60,000 nt of DNA from Branchiostoma floridae. Taxonomy: Eukaryota; Chordata; Leptocardii; Amphioxiformes; Branchiostomatidae. The notes below the pieces were generated by a model. That model was not told where the DNA came from. It worked only from the letters and a program-made list of their open reading frames with translations, and did not search any database. Positions within the stretch are counted from its first letter, which is position 1; each line of letters starts with the position of its first letter. This document shows positions 59,556 to 60,000 of this stretch, in pieces. Made by a program: the position numbers and the translations under genes. Location: contig NC_049994.1 in NCBI RefSeq assembly GCF_000003815.2, positions 12,910,382 to 12,970,381 on the forward strand, given 5' to 3'.

Positions 59556-60000
59556 GTGAGCAAATCCTTCCGTCTTAAACATTCACACGTCTTCATAAAG
59601 ATGATCTCTCCTCATACATTTCCTTAGTAACCACCTGTTCCCCACTACTTGTTAAACGTGGTACAGTGAGGATAGGATGTAGTGCGTAACGGAAACGTTT
59701 GTACTGGTCCTGTTGAAGCGATGTTTATGGTACAAGGGGGGAAACAGCGTGCGTCGATGAAGGGACTACCTCACCAGCACGAGCGTTTACGGAAGTCATC
59801 TTCGCAAGGCAATAATACGCTATGTTGTGCGGGACGTTGTTAGGTATAACGCAGAAACTAGCCATTACTGTACAGTATGTCTATGAACAAGGCATATACG
59901 TACGTTTGTGTGTTATTTACAAGTCATATAGAAAGACGTGTCACATTGTTATGGTCAATGCCTCTTCACAGAATTGCGTGGAAATGCAAGAGAGCAAGGA

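Overview
This window is animal nuclear DNA, most likely from a lancelet (cephalochordate, Branchiostoma-like). Three things point there: intron-split neuropeptide genes of chordate type, a metazoan tRNA-Arg(ACG), and dense small foldback transposons of kinds I associate with lancelet genomes. The species is an inference from recall, not from a search. Most of the 60 kb is non-coding. Nearly all open frames of 60-100 codons are chance frames or lie in repeats. A 100-base N run (36503-36602) marks one assembly gap.

The core is two neuropeptide precursor genes in tail-to-tail orientation. On the + strand (coding exons 25922-26093 and 29185-29693) is a 226-residue prepropeptide with a signal peptide and ten amidation-ready RF-Gly-Lys/Arg copies. 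Eight are LRFamides, mostly of the form (F/L/Y)DPxxPxLRFamide, with one MPRFamide and one AYRFamide. On the - strand (coding exons 41167-41007, 38948-38851 and 35961-35918) is a 100-residue NPY-family precursor. Its peptide ends TRQRYamide, it has the family's typical intron inside the penultimate Arg codon, and its C-terminus unexpectedly contains a textbook EF-hand loop. Both coding starts are preceded by a splice acceptor, so each gene should have an upstream non-coding first exon. Promoter-like candidates lie at about 20.2 kb (+) and 45.6 kb (-). The pairing resembles the vertebrate NPVF-NPY linkage near HOXA.

Layout: 1-12.4 kb, no convincing gene, two foldback elements. 12.4-13.9 kb, decayed retroelement with an SGNH-hydrolase-like block. 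14.2-15.4 kb, three related exon-like segments in tandem. 16.6-19.3 kb, a TTAA-flanked piggyBac-like element and a TA-flanked pogo/mariner-like element. 20.2-29.9 kb, RFamide gene. 30.6-34.2 kb, a 3.6-kb CACTA-like transposon with a 3-bp target duplication, carrying possible captured exon remnants. 35.1-41.2 kb, NPY gene with a 31-bp satellite beyond its 3' end and TTAGGG-like repeats in an intron. 41.3-50.4 kb, repeats and a candidate NPY promoter. 50.46 kb, tRNA-Arg. 51-57.6 kb, MITEs and tandem repeats. 59.3-59.6 kb, a candidate promoter and first exon of a gene leaving the window on the + strand.

Both peptide genes would act through the regulated secretory pathway: signal peptidase, prohormone convertase cleavage at basic sites, and C-terminal amidation. 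The peptides would signal through rhodopsin-family GPCRs of the NPY/NPFF/PrRP branch. Receptor identity cannot be read from this sequence.
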